DNA from: Fictibacillus nanhaiensis
GTDB taxonomy: Bacteria > Bacillota > Bacilli > Bacillales > Fictibacillaceae
Length of the DNA: 64,000 nucleotides
Assembly (NCBI RefSeq): GCF_023715445.1
Contig: NZ_JAMBOD010000001.1
Span: 372,001-436,000, forward strand
Direction: 5' to 3'
Numbering within the stretch: the stretch's first letter is position 1; every line of letters begins with the position of its first letter. The notes below the pieces were generated by a model that was not told the origin of the DNA, searched no databases, and worked only from the letters and a program-made list of their open reading frames with translations. This document shows positions 7,641-14,314 of this stretch, one piece after another. The translations under genes and the position numbers were made by a program.

Positions 7641-9161
7641 TTATCCGTTTAACCGATAGATGTCGCTATATTTTTTCTCAAAATAAGCGATCAGATGATC
7701 TGGGTTAAGACCTTCACCCGTTACATCTTTTAGAATTTCGATCGGCTTTTTCATCTTCCCGTATTGATGAACGTTCTTTGTTAACCATTCTTTGATCGGA
7801 AGAAGGTTTCCAGCTTCAACAAGTGCATCAAAGTCTGGAATATCTTTTACCATCGCATTTTTTAGCTGTGCTGCATAAATGTACCCTAATGCATATGAAG
7901 GGAAGTATCCAAAGCTTCCTCCTGACCAGTGTACGTCTTGAAGAACACCTTCAGCATCATTTTTCGGAGTTACTCCGATATATTCCTGCATCTTCTCGTT
8001 CCAGATACGAGGCAGGTCTTTTACCTCAATCTCATCGTTAAATAAGCCTTTTTCAATCTCATAACGAACGATAACATGTAGCGGATATGTCATTTCATCA
8101 GCTTCAATACGAATGAGAGAAGGTTCTACAACGTTGATCGAACGATAAAAATCTTCCAGCTCAACATCGTTGAACTGTGCGCCTGACACATCCTTCAATG
8201 TTGAATAATGGTTCTTCCAGAATCCGAAGTGACGGCCAACGAAGTTTTCCCAGAACAACGATTGTGATTCATGAATCCCCATTGAGGTTCCTGAACATAA
8301 TGGTGTTCCTACAAGCTCTTCTGAAATATTTTGTTCGTAAAGGGCGTGTCCGCCTTCATGGATAGTACCGAAAACAGCTGTACGGAAATCATTCTCCATG
8401 TACTTCGTCGTTACACGCACATCTCCAGGGTTCAAGCCGATCGCAAATGGATGAACCGTCTCATCCAAGCGGCCAGAATCGAAATCATAGCCCATGTCTT
8501 TTAAGACATGCAGACTGAATTCTTTTTGCTTGTCTTTCGGGAAGTGGTCAAACAAGAATTTCGTTTCAGGCTGACCTGCTTCTGTTACTTTTTGAAGAAG
8601 CGGAACGATACGGTCGCGCAGTTTTGAAAACGTTTCATCTAAAATCTCAACCGTAACACCTGGCTCGTACATATCGAGAAGCGTGTTGTATTTGTTGCCT
8701 TCATATCCCCAATAGCCGATAAACTTCTTGTTGAATTCAACAAGTTTTTCTAAGTAAGGCTGGAATAGAGAGAAGTCGGATTTGCTCTTCGCTTCTTCCC
8801 AAATATTTTCCGCTTTCGATTGCAAAATAACATACTCTTTGAATTCTGCAGGAGGAATCTTAGCGTTGCGCTCAAAATCCTTCTTCACTTCTTCAAGCGT
8901 CTTTTTCGTAACGTCTGATAAAGTGTCTTGAACTTCTGGCTTAGAAAGCTCTTCAATAAAGTTTTTCATTTCATCAGAAGTAGACATAGCAAACACATCG
9001 GAAGATAATGTCCCGATTACTTCAGAGCGCTGTTCTACTCCTTTTTTAGGTGCTCCTGTACGCAGGTCCCAATACATAAGACCGATCGCTTCATTCACAT
9101 GTACCATTTTCTTCACATACTCTAAAAACTCTTTTTCAACGTTCACTTTAGTTTGCGTCAT
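7641..9161 (-). CDS. ypwA: Metallocarboxypeptidase, M32 family (YpwA)
   Basis: A zinc carboxypeptidase of about 506 residues (Taq carboxypeptidase family) that removes C-terminal residues from peptides in the cytoplasm. The active-site HEGGH motif supplies two zinc His and the general-base Glu. The downstream GIHESQS segment with its Glu is also a family hallmark. AIGLMYWD near the N-terminus is typical. I place the start at MTQTKVN (9161), because the ribosome site overlaps an ATG four codons upstream. A perfect CcpA-type palindrome falls inside the gene at 8625-8637. It is transcribed singly. Confidence 0.93.
   Translation of the reverse strand: MTQTKVNVEKEFLEYVKKMVHVNEAIGLMYWDLRTGAPKKGVEQRSEVIGTLSSDVFAMSTSDEMKNFIEELSKPEVQDTLSDVTKKTLEEVKKDFERNAKIPPAEFKEYVILQSKAENIWEEAKSKSDFSLFQPYLEKLVEFNKKFIGYWGYEGNKYNTLLDMYEPGVTVEILDETFSKLRDRIVPLLQKVTEAGQPETKFLFDHFPKDKQKEFSLHVLKDMGYDFDSGRLDETVHPFAIGLNPGDVRVTTKYMENDFRTAVFGTIHEGGHALYEQNISEELVGTPLCSGTSMGIHESQSLFWENFVGRHFGFWKNHYSTLKDVSGAQFNDVELEDFYRSINVVEPSLIRIEADEMTYPLHVIVRYEIEKGLFNDEIEVKDLPRIWNEKMQEYIGVTPKNDAEGVLQDVHWSGGSFGYFPSYALGYIYAAQLKNAMVKDIPDFDALVEAGNLLPIKEWLTKNVHQYGKMKKPIEILKDVTGEGLNPDHLIAYFEKKYSDIYRLNG
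8625..8637. promoter_or_regulatory. cre-like palindrome inside ypwA
   Basis: TGAAAACGTTTCA is a perfect 13-bp match to the catabolite-responsive-element pattern bound by CcpA. It lies within coding sequence (Asp-Glu-Thr-Phe-Ser), so it may be fortuitous. Confidence 0.25.
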
Positions 9162-9256
9162 AATAATATCCATCCCTTCACGTCTTCATAAAAAACATAC
9201 CGTTATAGGAATTCGTGACGCAATAAAAAAGTCCTGCTGGTCAGTTTTTATTTTTA

Positions 9257-9436
9257 TTAAAAATCCTCTTTAAACATTTCCGCATATGGGGCAAACGAAG
9301 GATCAATATTGGTAACATGACCGATCGATTGATGAAGCAGCTGGTGAATCTCTTCTTTATGATGATCCCCTAGATGAGGGTAGATGCTTTGGAATGCTTT
9401 TCTGATACTATTTAAATGACTAAAATGAGTGTACAT
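9257..9436 (-). CDS. Small hypothetical protein, 59 aa
   Basis: A 59-residue ORF that I do not recognise. It begins MYTHFSHLNSIRKAF and ends YAEMFKEDF. It is His-rich in the middle (HLGDHHKEEIHQLLHQS) and lacks a membrane segment or cysteine. An AGG-containing ribosome site lies nine bases before ATG, and coding continues without interruption to a TAA. The start codon is part of a perfect inverted repeat (9431-9477), with the ribosome site in its loop. It lies just upstream of ypwA on the same strand, about 95 bases from that start. Coding potential is supported by composition and start context only. Confidence 0.6.
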   Translation of the reverse strand: MYTHFSHLNSIRKAFQSIYPHLGDHHKEEIHQLLHQSIGHVTNIDPSFAPYAEMFKEDF

Positions 9437-9477
9437 ACTAAAAACCTGCCTTTAATGAATTTAAACATAGTATGTAC
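9431..9477 (-). promoter_or_regulatory. Inverted repeat around the start of the 59-aa ORF
   Basis: GTACATACTA at 9431-9440 and TAGTATGTAC at 9468-9477 are perfect inverted copies separated by 27 bases. In the transcript one arm contains the AUG and the loop holds the ribosome site. It could be an RNA hairpin controlling translation or a protein-binding site. Confidence 0.45.
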
Positions 9478-9598
9478 AGGGTCTAAATGTATTTAAACCT
9501 CTTATAACTGTATATAGCATTCATATCTCAATGTTTCAGCACATCTCGTAAAAAAATCAGCAAATGGCTTTTCAATAATGAAAAGGACCTTCTAGAAA

Positions 9599-9646
9599 TT
9601 TCACACCGACCCAGTATTGCTTAGAATACTGTGATTTTTTGTGAAA
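9599..9646 (+). repeat. Nested inverted repeat, terminator-like on the plus strand
   Basis: An inner stem CAGTATT/AATACTG (9612-9631) with a T6 run after it is enclosed by an outer TTTCACA/TGTGAAA pair. No plus-strand gene ends here, so its role is unclear. The rest of 9478-9728 shows no gene. Confidence 0.4.
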
Positions 9647-9671
9647 TCTAATAAAAATTTAATAAAATATA

Positions 9672-9687
9672 TACGGTACGTGAAATT
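9672..9687 (+). repeat. 15-mer repeat, copy 1
   Basis: TACGGTACGTGAAAT occurs here, at 37089-37103 and at 39310-39324, always on the same strand. This copy is intergenic and extends with a further T, as does the 37089 copy. Confidence 0.6.
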
Positions 9688-9728
9688 ATATTTGATCATC
9701 TTAAGAAACCCCTTAGTTTCCAATAGAA

Positions 9729-9755
9729 AAGGCTAGCTCAGCATGAGCTAGCCTT
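9729..9755 (-). terminator. Strong 12-bp hairpin, probable terminator of ypsC
   Basis: AAGGCTAGCTCA and TGAGCTAGCCTT form a perfect 12-bp stem with a 3-base loop. On the minus strand it is followed by TTTTC. It lies 167 bases beyond the ypsC stop, after the tandem repeat. Confidence 0.6.
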
Positions 9756-9779
9756 ACGTGATTTATATTTTTACAAAGG

Positions 9780-9884
9780 AATCCGAAAGTTTGCAGGATG
9801 AATCCAAAAATTTTTGGCTTCAATCCACGAGTTTTGCTCCTCAATCCACGAATTCCAGTCGATTATCCACGAGTTTACACTTCA
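9780..9884. repeat. Five-unit 21-bp imperfect tandem repeat
   Basis: The core AATCC (once TATCC) recurs at 9780, 9801, 9822, 9843 and 9864, exactly every 21 bases. Three of the five units continue CACGA. Read on the plus strand the period is seven codons, giving heptads such as NPKIFGF, NPRVLLL and NPRIPVD. There is no start codon or ribosome site of note, so I do not call it a gene. Confidence 0.75.
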
Positions 9885-9921
9885 CGACAAAAGCCGACAA
9901 GTTTGAGTAACAGATAAGACA

Positions 9922-11070
9922 TTATGATTGCTGTTGTCTAGGCGGTCTCTTTCCAAAGAACTGATAATAATCAGTCTTCAAATCACCGTTATATAGCTTA
10001 CGTTTCTTTGTAGCACTTCTGCTATAATACTCTTCAAACTTTTCGTTAGAAGTTATTACATACACACTCCACGTATCATATGGTCTCATGGCATCACCAA
10101 GATCACGGTACATCTGAGCTACTTCTTCTCTTTCACCCAGACGCTCTCCGTATGGAGGGTTTGTAACGAGACACCCATATTCTTTTCTTGTAGTAAAGTC
10201 ACGCACTTGCATTTGCTTAAACGTTATAAAATCTTCAAAACCTGCTTCATTTGCATTGTTTATGGAAAGTTCAATCATTTTATGGTCGATATCAGAACCT
10301 TGGATGTCGAGTGGAAGATCATACTTTGCTACATCCTGTGCTTCTCCAACTGCATCATACCACACTTTTTTATCGATCCAGTCCCATTTTTCAGAAGCAA
10401 ATTCCCTGTTAAGCCCAGGTGCAATGTTTTGTCCGATCATTGCCGCTTCAATTGGCAGTGTACCTGAACCACAGAATGGATCCACAAATGGTTTATCAGG
10501 TGTCCAGTTTGTTAGCATAATAAGAGCAGCAGCCATTGTTTCCTTAATCGGGGCACCTGAATGCAATTCACGATATCCGCGTTTATGCAAACCTGTTCCG
10601 CTCGTATCGATCGTCAGCGTCGCAATGTCCTTGTGAATGGCGACTTCAATACGGTACAAAGCCCCATCTTCTGGGAACCATGTTTTACGGTTGTACTCAG
10701 TTTTTAAGTTATCTACTACGGCTTTTTTAACGATTGCTTGACAGTCAGACACTGAAAAAAGCTTCGATTTTACTGAGCGGCCGATAACAGGAAATTCTCC
10801 GTCTTCCGGAATATAATCTGCCCATGGAAGCGCTTTTGTCTTTTCGAATAGTTCGTCAAACGTTTCAGCTCTAAACTCTCCGACAACCAGCTTTACCCGG
10901 TCAGCTGTTCTTAGCCACAAGTTTGCTTTAACGAGCGACTTTTCATCGCCATCAAAATAGACTTTTCCATTTTCTACTTGTACGTTTTCAAAACCTAACG
11001 CCCGCACCTCGTTTGCCACAAGGGCTTCAAGTCCCATTGCAGCCGTTGCAATCAGCCTTAATTTAGTCAT
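9922..11070 (-). CDS. ypsC: THUMP-domain 23S rRNA methyltransferase (RlmL/YpsC-type)
   Basis: A 382-residue S-adenosylmethionine-dependent N2-guanine methyltransferase of the RlmL N-domain (YpsC) family, predicted to modify 23S rRNA. The N-terminal ferredoxin-like and THUMP region spans about 1-160. The SAM motif is FVDPFCGSGTLPIEAA near 190-205, and the catalytic NPPY motif is TNPPYGERL near 305. The start ATG has AAAGGAG upstream. Placement between the tandem repeat and rnpB matches the B. subtilis order ypsC-rnpB-gpsB-ypsA. Substrate position is inferred from the family. Confidence 0.92.
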   Translation of the reverse strand: MTKLRLIATAAMGLEALVANEVRALGFENVQVENGKVYFDGDEKSLVKANLWLRTADRVKLVVGEFRAETFDELFEKTKALPWADYIPEDGEFPVIGRSVKSKLFSVSDCQAIVKKAVVDNLKTEYNRKTWFPEDGALYRIEVAIHKDIATLTIDTSGTGLHKRGYRELHSGAPIKETMAAALIMLTNWTPDKPFVDPFCGSGTLPIEAAMIGQNIAPGLNREFASEKWDWIDKKVWYDAVGEAQDVAKYDLPLDIQGSDIDHKMIELSINNANEAGFEDFITFKQMQVRDFTTRKEYGCLVTNPPYGERLGEREEVAQMYRDLGDAMRPYDTWSVYVITSNEKFEEYYSRSATKKRKLYNGDLKTDYYQFFGKRPPRQQQS

Positions 11071-11141
11071 ATCCGCAACTCCTTTATCCTTGCATTTAAT
11101 TGTCTTTTATCAGTATACCCTGTTCTTTTTTATGTAAATAG

Positions 11142-11163
11142 AAAAAGCCCCGATAACGGGGCC
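11142..11163 (-). terminator. Intrinsic terminator of rnpB
   Basis: GCCCCG and CGGGGC pair around a 4-base loop and are followed by TTTTT on the minus strand, about 20 bases past the RNase P RNA 3' end. Confidence 0.9.
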
Positions 11164-11182
11164 CTCATTCAGCTTTAATTAG

Positions 11183-11613
11183 GTACCAATAACGTTCTGT
11201 AAGCCATGTTCTGTTCCTTAGTACTACAAGCGGCTGGCTGCCTCGTACACCGGTGGTAATCATCTATCTACAAAAAGCCTTGGCTTTTTGTTCTCCCATT
11301 CGTTCAGTTCCGAATTGGGAAACTCCCCTACCATAATTTGGGTTTCTCGCTCGTGGGGTTTACCGCGTTCCACTCCCTCGGTTTCCCTTGGGACTACGTC
11401 ACTGTGGCACTTTCAAGGTATTAACACCATATCCAGAGGACTTAGGTGCTTTCCCTGCCGTTAGCCCAGTAAGCTCATAGAGCAAACCAAGCTACCCTGG
11501 CTTATTTTTTGGCCAGGCACGATCATTACGGTCATCTCAGATCCGTGCGAGCATGGACTTTCCTCTAAACCTAAAAAATTAGGTCCAGCGATTACCCGAA
11601 CGTTATTGATTTA
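11183..11613 (-). ncRNA. rnpB: RNase P RNA, Bacillus type B
   Basis: The catalytic RNA of RNase P, which matures tRNA 5' ends. On the minus strand it opens with AACGTTCGGGTAATCGC and closes with ACAGAACGTT, the paired P1 ends. Conserved blocks include GAGGAAAGTCCATGCTCGC (CR-I), GAAAGTGCCACAGTGACG, GTGGAACGCGGTAAACCCC and GGTAGGGG. The P4 core and the type B layout are recognisable. The ends are approximate by about 5 bases. It has its own promoter and terminator. Confidence 0.95.
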
Positions 11614-11633
11614 GTTTTTTAAAAGCAAGATTC

Positions 11634-11662
11634 ATTATAGCATGCTGGAATGATAAAAACAA
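11634..11662 (-). promoter_or_regulatory. rnpB promoter (SigA type, extended -10)
   Basis: The minus strand has TTGTTT (11657-11662), a 17-base spacer ending in TGC, and TATAAT (11634-11639). Transcription would start about 15-20 bases before the mature rnpB 5' end. Confidence 0.75.
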
Positions 11663-11679
11663 ATGGATAATAACTGGAA

Positions 11680-11991
11680 TCAATCGTATAATTTGCTGCC
11701 AAAAACATGTTTTTCCAAGTTGGACAAACGCTGAAGAATATCTGAGTTTGTCGTGCTTGATGTTACCGCAGGCATTCTGCGAGTCGGCTGATCAGATGAA
11801 CTTTGCATTTCGCGTCGTAAACGGTTGTTCTCCTGAACGACTGCGTCATATTCCTTCTGGAAGTTTTCATAGTCCTTAATGATTAAATCTAAGAACTTAT
11901 CCACTTCGTCCTGATCGTAGCCACGAAAGCCTTGTTTAAAGTCTTTTTCCAATATTTCTTTTGCTGTTAAATGAAAACGCTGTTCACTCAT
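11680..11991 (-). CDS. gpsB: Cell division regulator GpsB
   Basis: GpsB (103 aa) is a DivIVA-like adaptor that links penicillin-binding protein 1 to division and elongation sites at the membrane. The N-terminal membrane/coiled-coil domain contains LEKDFKQGFRGYDQDEVDKFLDLIIKDY, quoted in parts: the YDQDEVDKFLD segment is diagnostic. A Ser/Thr-rich linker follows, then a short C-terminal helix SNLEKHVFG that forms the multimer. I chose the ATG at 11991 because GAGGTGATT precedes it, rejecting a 20-codon upstream extension. Its partner ponA is also in this window. Confidence 0.95.
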   Translation of the reverse strand: MSEQRFHLTAKEILEKDFKQGFRGYDQDEVDKFLDLIIKDYENFQKEYDAVVQENNRLRREMQSSSDQPTRRMPAVTSSTTNSDILQRLSNLEKHVFGSKLYD

Positions 11992-12072
11992 GTGAATCAC
12001 CTCACACAAAGATTCTAAATTTATTTTTTCACTACATGACGTAAATGTCAATTTCTTTCTCTTTAATCCTTT

Positions 12073-12633
12073 TTACTCGTTACGATTCCATTGTTCTTCC
12101 TGGACAAGTACATCCAAATCATAAGGTGTAATATAAAATATTTCGTATGAATTGTCCATTTCCTGCTTTTGCTTGGCGGCATCTAAATAATACTTCGGTG
12201 ACCCATCCTTTTCTTCGTCGTAAAGAAGTAAAATTGCATCGCTTTTTTGGACGAGAAACTGATTTTTCACCCTTAGCTGCTGCGGACTCTCATAAGGTTT
12301 CCGGCTTACTGAATCCACGAAATCGGCATTGCTGAGAATTTCTTGATATTTCTCCTGTATATTCTCTTTCCACCGGGTTTCCTGATCTAAAAACGGGGTT
12401 AGGACAGCCAGTTTCAAATCCGGATATTCCAGCTGCAGCTCGAAGACCACATCCGCTGTCCACATTTCAACTCCAGGCTGGCCGCTAATTATTACCCATT
12501 CTAAACCTTCATCGAGCAATGCCGTAATTCTTTGCTGAAGTGCTTTCTTTATGTAGTATACCCCTTCATGATTGTCACTAAAAATCCCTAGTTCATGAGC
12601 TTTGTAACCACTGACAAGCAGTGTTTGAAGCAT
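12073..12633 (-). CDS. ypsA: YpsA, SLOG/DUF1273 family protein
   Basis: A 186-residue cytoplasmic protein of the DUF1273 group in the SLOG nucleotide-binding superfamily. LLVSGYKAHELGIF at the N-terminus, WVIISGQPGVEMWTADV near 46-62 and LAVLTPFLDQETRW near 75-88 are the glycine and polar motifs predicted to bind an ADP-ribose-like ligand. In B. subtilis overproduction affects cell division. The biochemical role is not established. A GGGGG ribosome site precedes ATG. It neighbours gpsB, with an 81-base gap to the gpsB start. Confidence 0.9.
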   Translation of the reverse strand: MLQTLLVSGYKAHELGIFSDNHEGVYYIKKALQQRITALLDEGLEWVIISGQPGVEMWTADVVFELQLEYPDLKLAVLTPFLDQETRWKENIQEKYQEILSNADFVDSVSRKPYESPQQLRVKNQFLVQKSDAILLLYDEEKDGSPKYYLDAAKQKQEMDNSYEIFYITPYDLDVLVQEEQWNRNE

Positions 12634-12661
12634 TTAAAAAAACCCCCTGTTAATGAAAAAC

Positions 12662-12686
12662 ACCCGGCTTTTTCTTATAGCCGGGT
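12662..12686. terminator. Bidirectional intrinsic terminator
   Basis: ACCCGGCT and AGCCGGGT form an 8-bp stem with T-rich sequence on both sides. It ends the 30-aa peptide transcript on the minus strand. Confidence 0.75.
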
Positions 12687-12693
12687 TTTCCCA

Positions 12694-12786
12694 TTAAAAG
12701 TTTTGTGTTGTATGACTGATTTGATTGCCAATCATGACCGTTAACCCAACGATTACAAAGAAAAGAACAACAATCCACTGCTTCAC
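12694..12786 (-). CDS. Small single-pass membrane peptide, 30 aa
   Basis: A 30-codon ORF reading MKQWIVVLFFVIVGLTVMIG and ending NQISHTTQNF. It has one hydrophobic helix (about residues 4-20), a basic residue at the N-terminal side and a polar tail. It starts at GTG with GGAG nine bases upstream, and a strong terminator follows eight bases after the stop. This combination of start, helix and terminator supports a real small membrane protein, although I do not recognise the family. It is an independent unit between ypsA and yprB. Confidence 0.6.
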   Translation of the reverse strand: MKQWIVVLFFVIVGLTVMIGNQISHTTQNF

Positions 12787-13048
12787 TTACCATCTCTCCA
12801 TGCCTAAAAATATATCATTTCCCTCTTTCATTTCCGGTTATTTTGCGAAAACAATCGAAACAAAAAGATTATTGACGAAAAACACGTTGAAACATCAGGT
12901 ATTTTGGCGTATTTTGCGCTTACCCGGGGAATAAAATAGAGGGGAAATTTATTTTCTCAGGAACATTTTCATGTCCTCTCTTATTCTACAAAAAACACGG
13001 ACGATTGAGAAGAGATATTTTGAATAAATTCATAAATTTGACGAATTT

Positions 13049-14314
13049 TTACGAATATTGGATGATTCGCTGTTCCAATCGTTCGATTCTTTTTGCAAAT
13101 ATCTGTCTTTCCTGCTCTTCTTTCCTCTTCAGCAGTCTTTTTTTGCCCTTCCAAATCGTGTGGGCTTTAACTGCGTAATATAATGCTTTTTCATAATCCT
13201 TTATGGAATGCTCGTAGTATTTAGAGAGTTCGATCGCAGGTTCTTCGTCCAGATCGTTTTCCTTAATCAGTTCGTGCCAATATTGGACGGCTGTATTTAT
13301 TTGATTATGTTTTTTATAAAGCAATGATAAAGATTTCTTAGACTGATAATGAAGTGAGGATCCTGTTTGAAGTACTTCATTATAAAATGAAATGGCACGC
13401 TCATGTTCATTAAGAGATTCAAACCAGCGAGCAGCTTCAAAGATCTCTCTTTCCGTACGGAGGCCATTACCCTGAATGACGCGTGACATATGCGTATAAA
13501 GCGTTATTAAAGATAATACATCCCACTCGTTATGCTGAAAAACGCCTTCTAGCAAAGATGGATTTCCCTCCTTGCAATATTGGAAATAAAGCATAGGTGC
13601 TAAATAACCGGGAGTATCATGGATTCTGTTCACTCCAAGGATTTCTTTTTCCACTACTGAAAGTTTGACTGCTGGCAGAGAATCTTTCCATAACCGTCTA
13701 GCTCCATGCAAAAGATCAAAATGGCCAAACTCCGGTAAGGAAGGAACATAATCACGAATTAATGTATGACGAGTCTTAACCTGAGGCCAGTCGAATGATT
13801 TACCGTTATACGTCACAAGGTTGCGCAGTTCTTTTACATGATTTAAAAAGTAATGGTATAACGCTACTTCAGAACCTGGACCGGGCAAGAAGAACTGATT
13901 AACAAGGACATGATCCTCTTTGATCTGACTCATCCCAAGCATAAAGATCGTATTTCCGGCACCTCCGCTTAAGCCTGTCGTTTCTGTATCAAAGAAAAAC
14001 AGCTGTGATGCATCAAGATCTTTTGCATGAAGCGGATGATCAGCTTTTACATCCTGCCATCTTGAAACAGCATCCCTGACTTCTGAAAACCGGTACCTTC
14101 CCCACATTTGATCAAGCGGATATTCCACTTTCCGGATAATGCAATAATCATCTTCGAAAAAGTAAGGAACAGCTCCGAGCTTCTCCCAATATTCAGCATG
14201 ATCGATGGTTTTGTCGTATTCCTTTTGAGTTGTCGACTGAGGAGGAACTGCTTCTGTCGAAACAGGATTCACCATATGCTTTTTTAGCCGTTTCAATTTA
14301 TTTTGAATCGACAT
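13049..14314 (-). CDS. mrfB: Mitomycin repair exonuclease MrfB (YprB)
   Basis: A 421-residue RNase H-fold DEDD-type exonuclease with a C-terminal helical repeat region. FFFDTETTGLSGGAGNTIFML near 105-125 carries the first Asp-Glu metal ligands (quoted here as DTETTGL), and YNGKSFDWPQ gives the second Asp. The C-terminal 120 residues look like TPR helices. In B. subtilis YprB works with YprA to repair mitomycin C damage. AAAGGAG precedes the ATG at 14314, and the first 17 bases overlap the end of yprA, indicating translational coupling. Confidence 0.9.
   Translation of the reverse strand: MSIQNKLKRLKKHMVNPVSTEAVPPQSTTQKEYDKTIDHAEYWEKLGAVPYFFEDDYCIIRKVEYPLDQMWGRYRFSEVRDAVSRWQDVKADHPLHAKDLDASQLFFFDTETTGLSGGAGNTIFMLGMSQIKEDHVLVNQFFLPGPGSEVALYHYFLNHVKELRNLVTYNGKSFDWPQVKTRHTLIRDYVPSLPEFGHFDLLHGARRLWKDSLPAVKLSVVEKEILGVNRIHDTPGYLAPMLYFQYCKEGNPSLLEGVFQHNEWDVLSLITLYTHMSRVIQGNGLRTEREIFEAARWFESLNEHERAISFYNEVLQTGSSLHYQSKKSLSLLYKKHNQINTAVQYWHELIKENDLDEEPAIELSKYYEHSIKDYEKALYYAVKAHTIWKGKKRLLKRKEEQERQIFAKRIERLEQRIIQYS

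Noticed and set aside
9780-9884. CRISPR-like array
   Set aside because: The 21-bp units are contiguous without unique spacers, and there are no cas genes.
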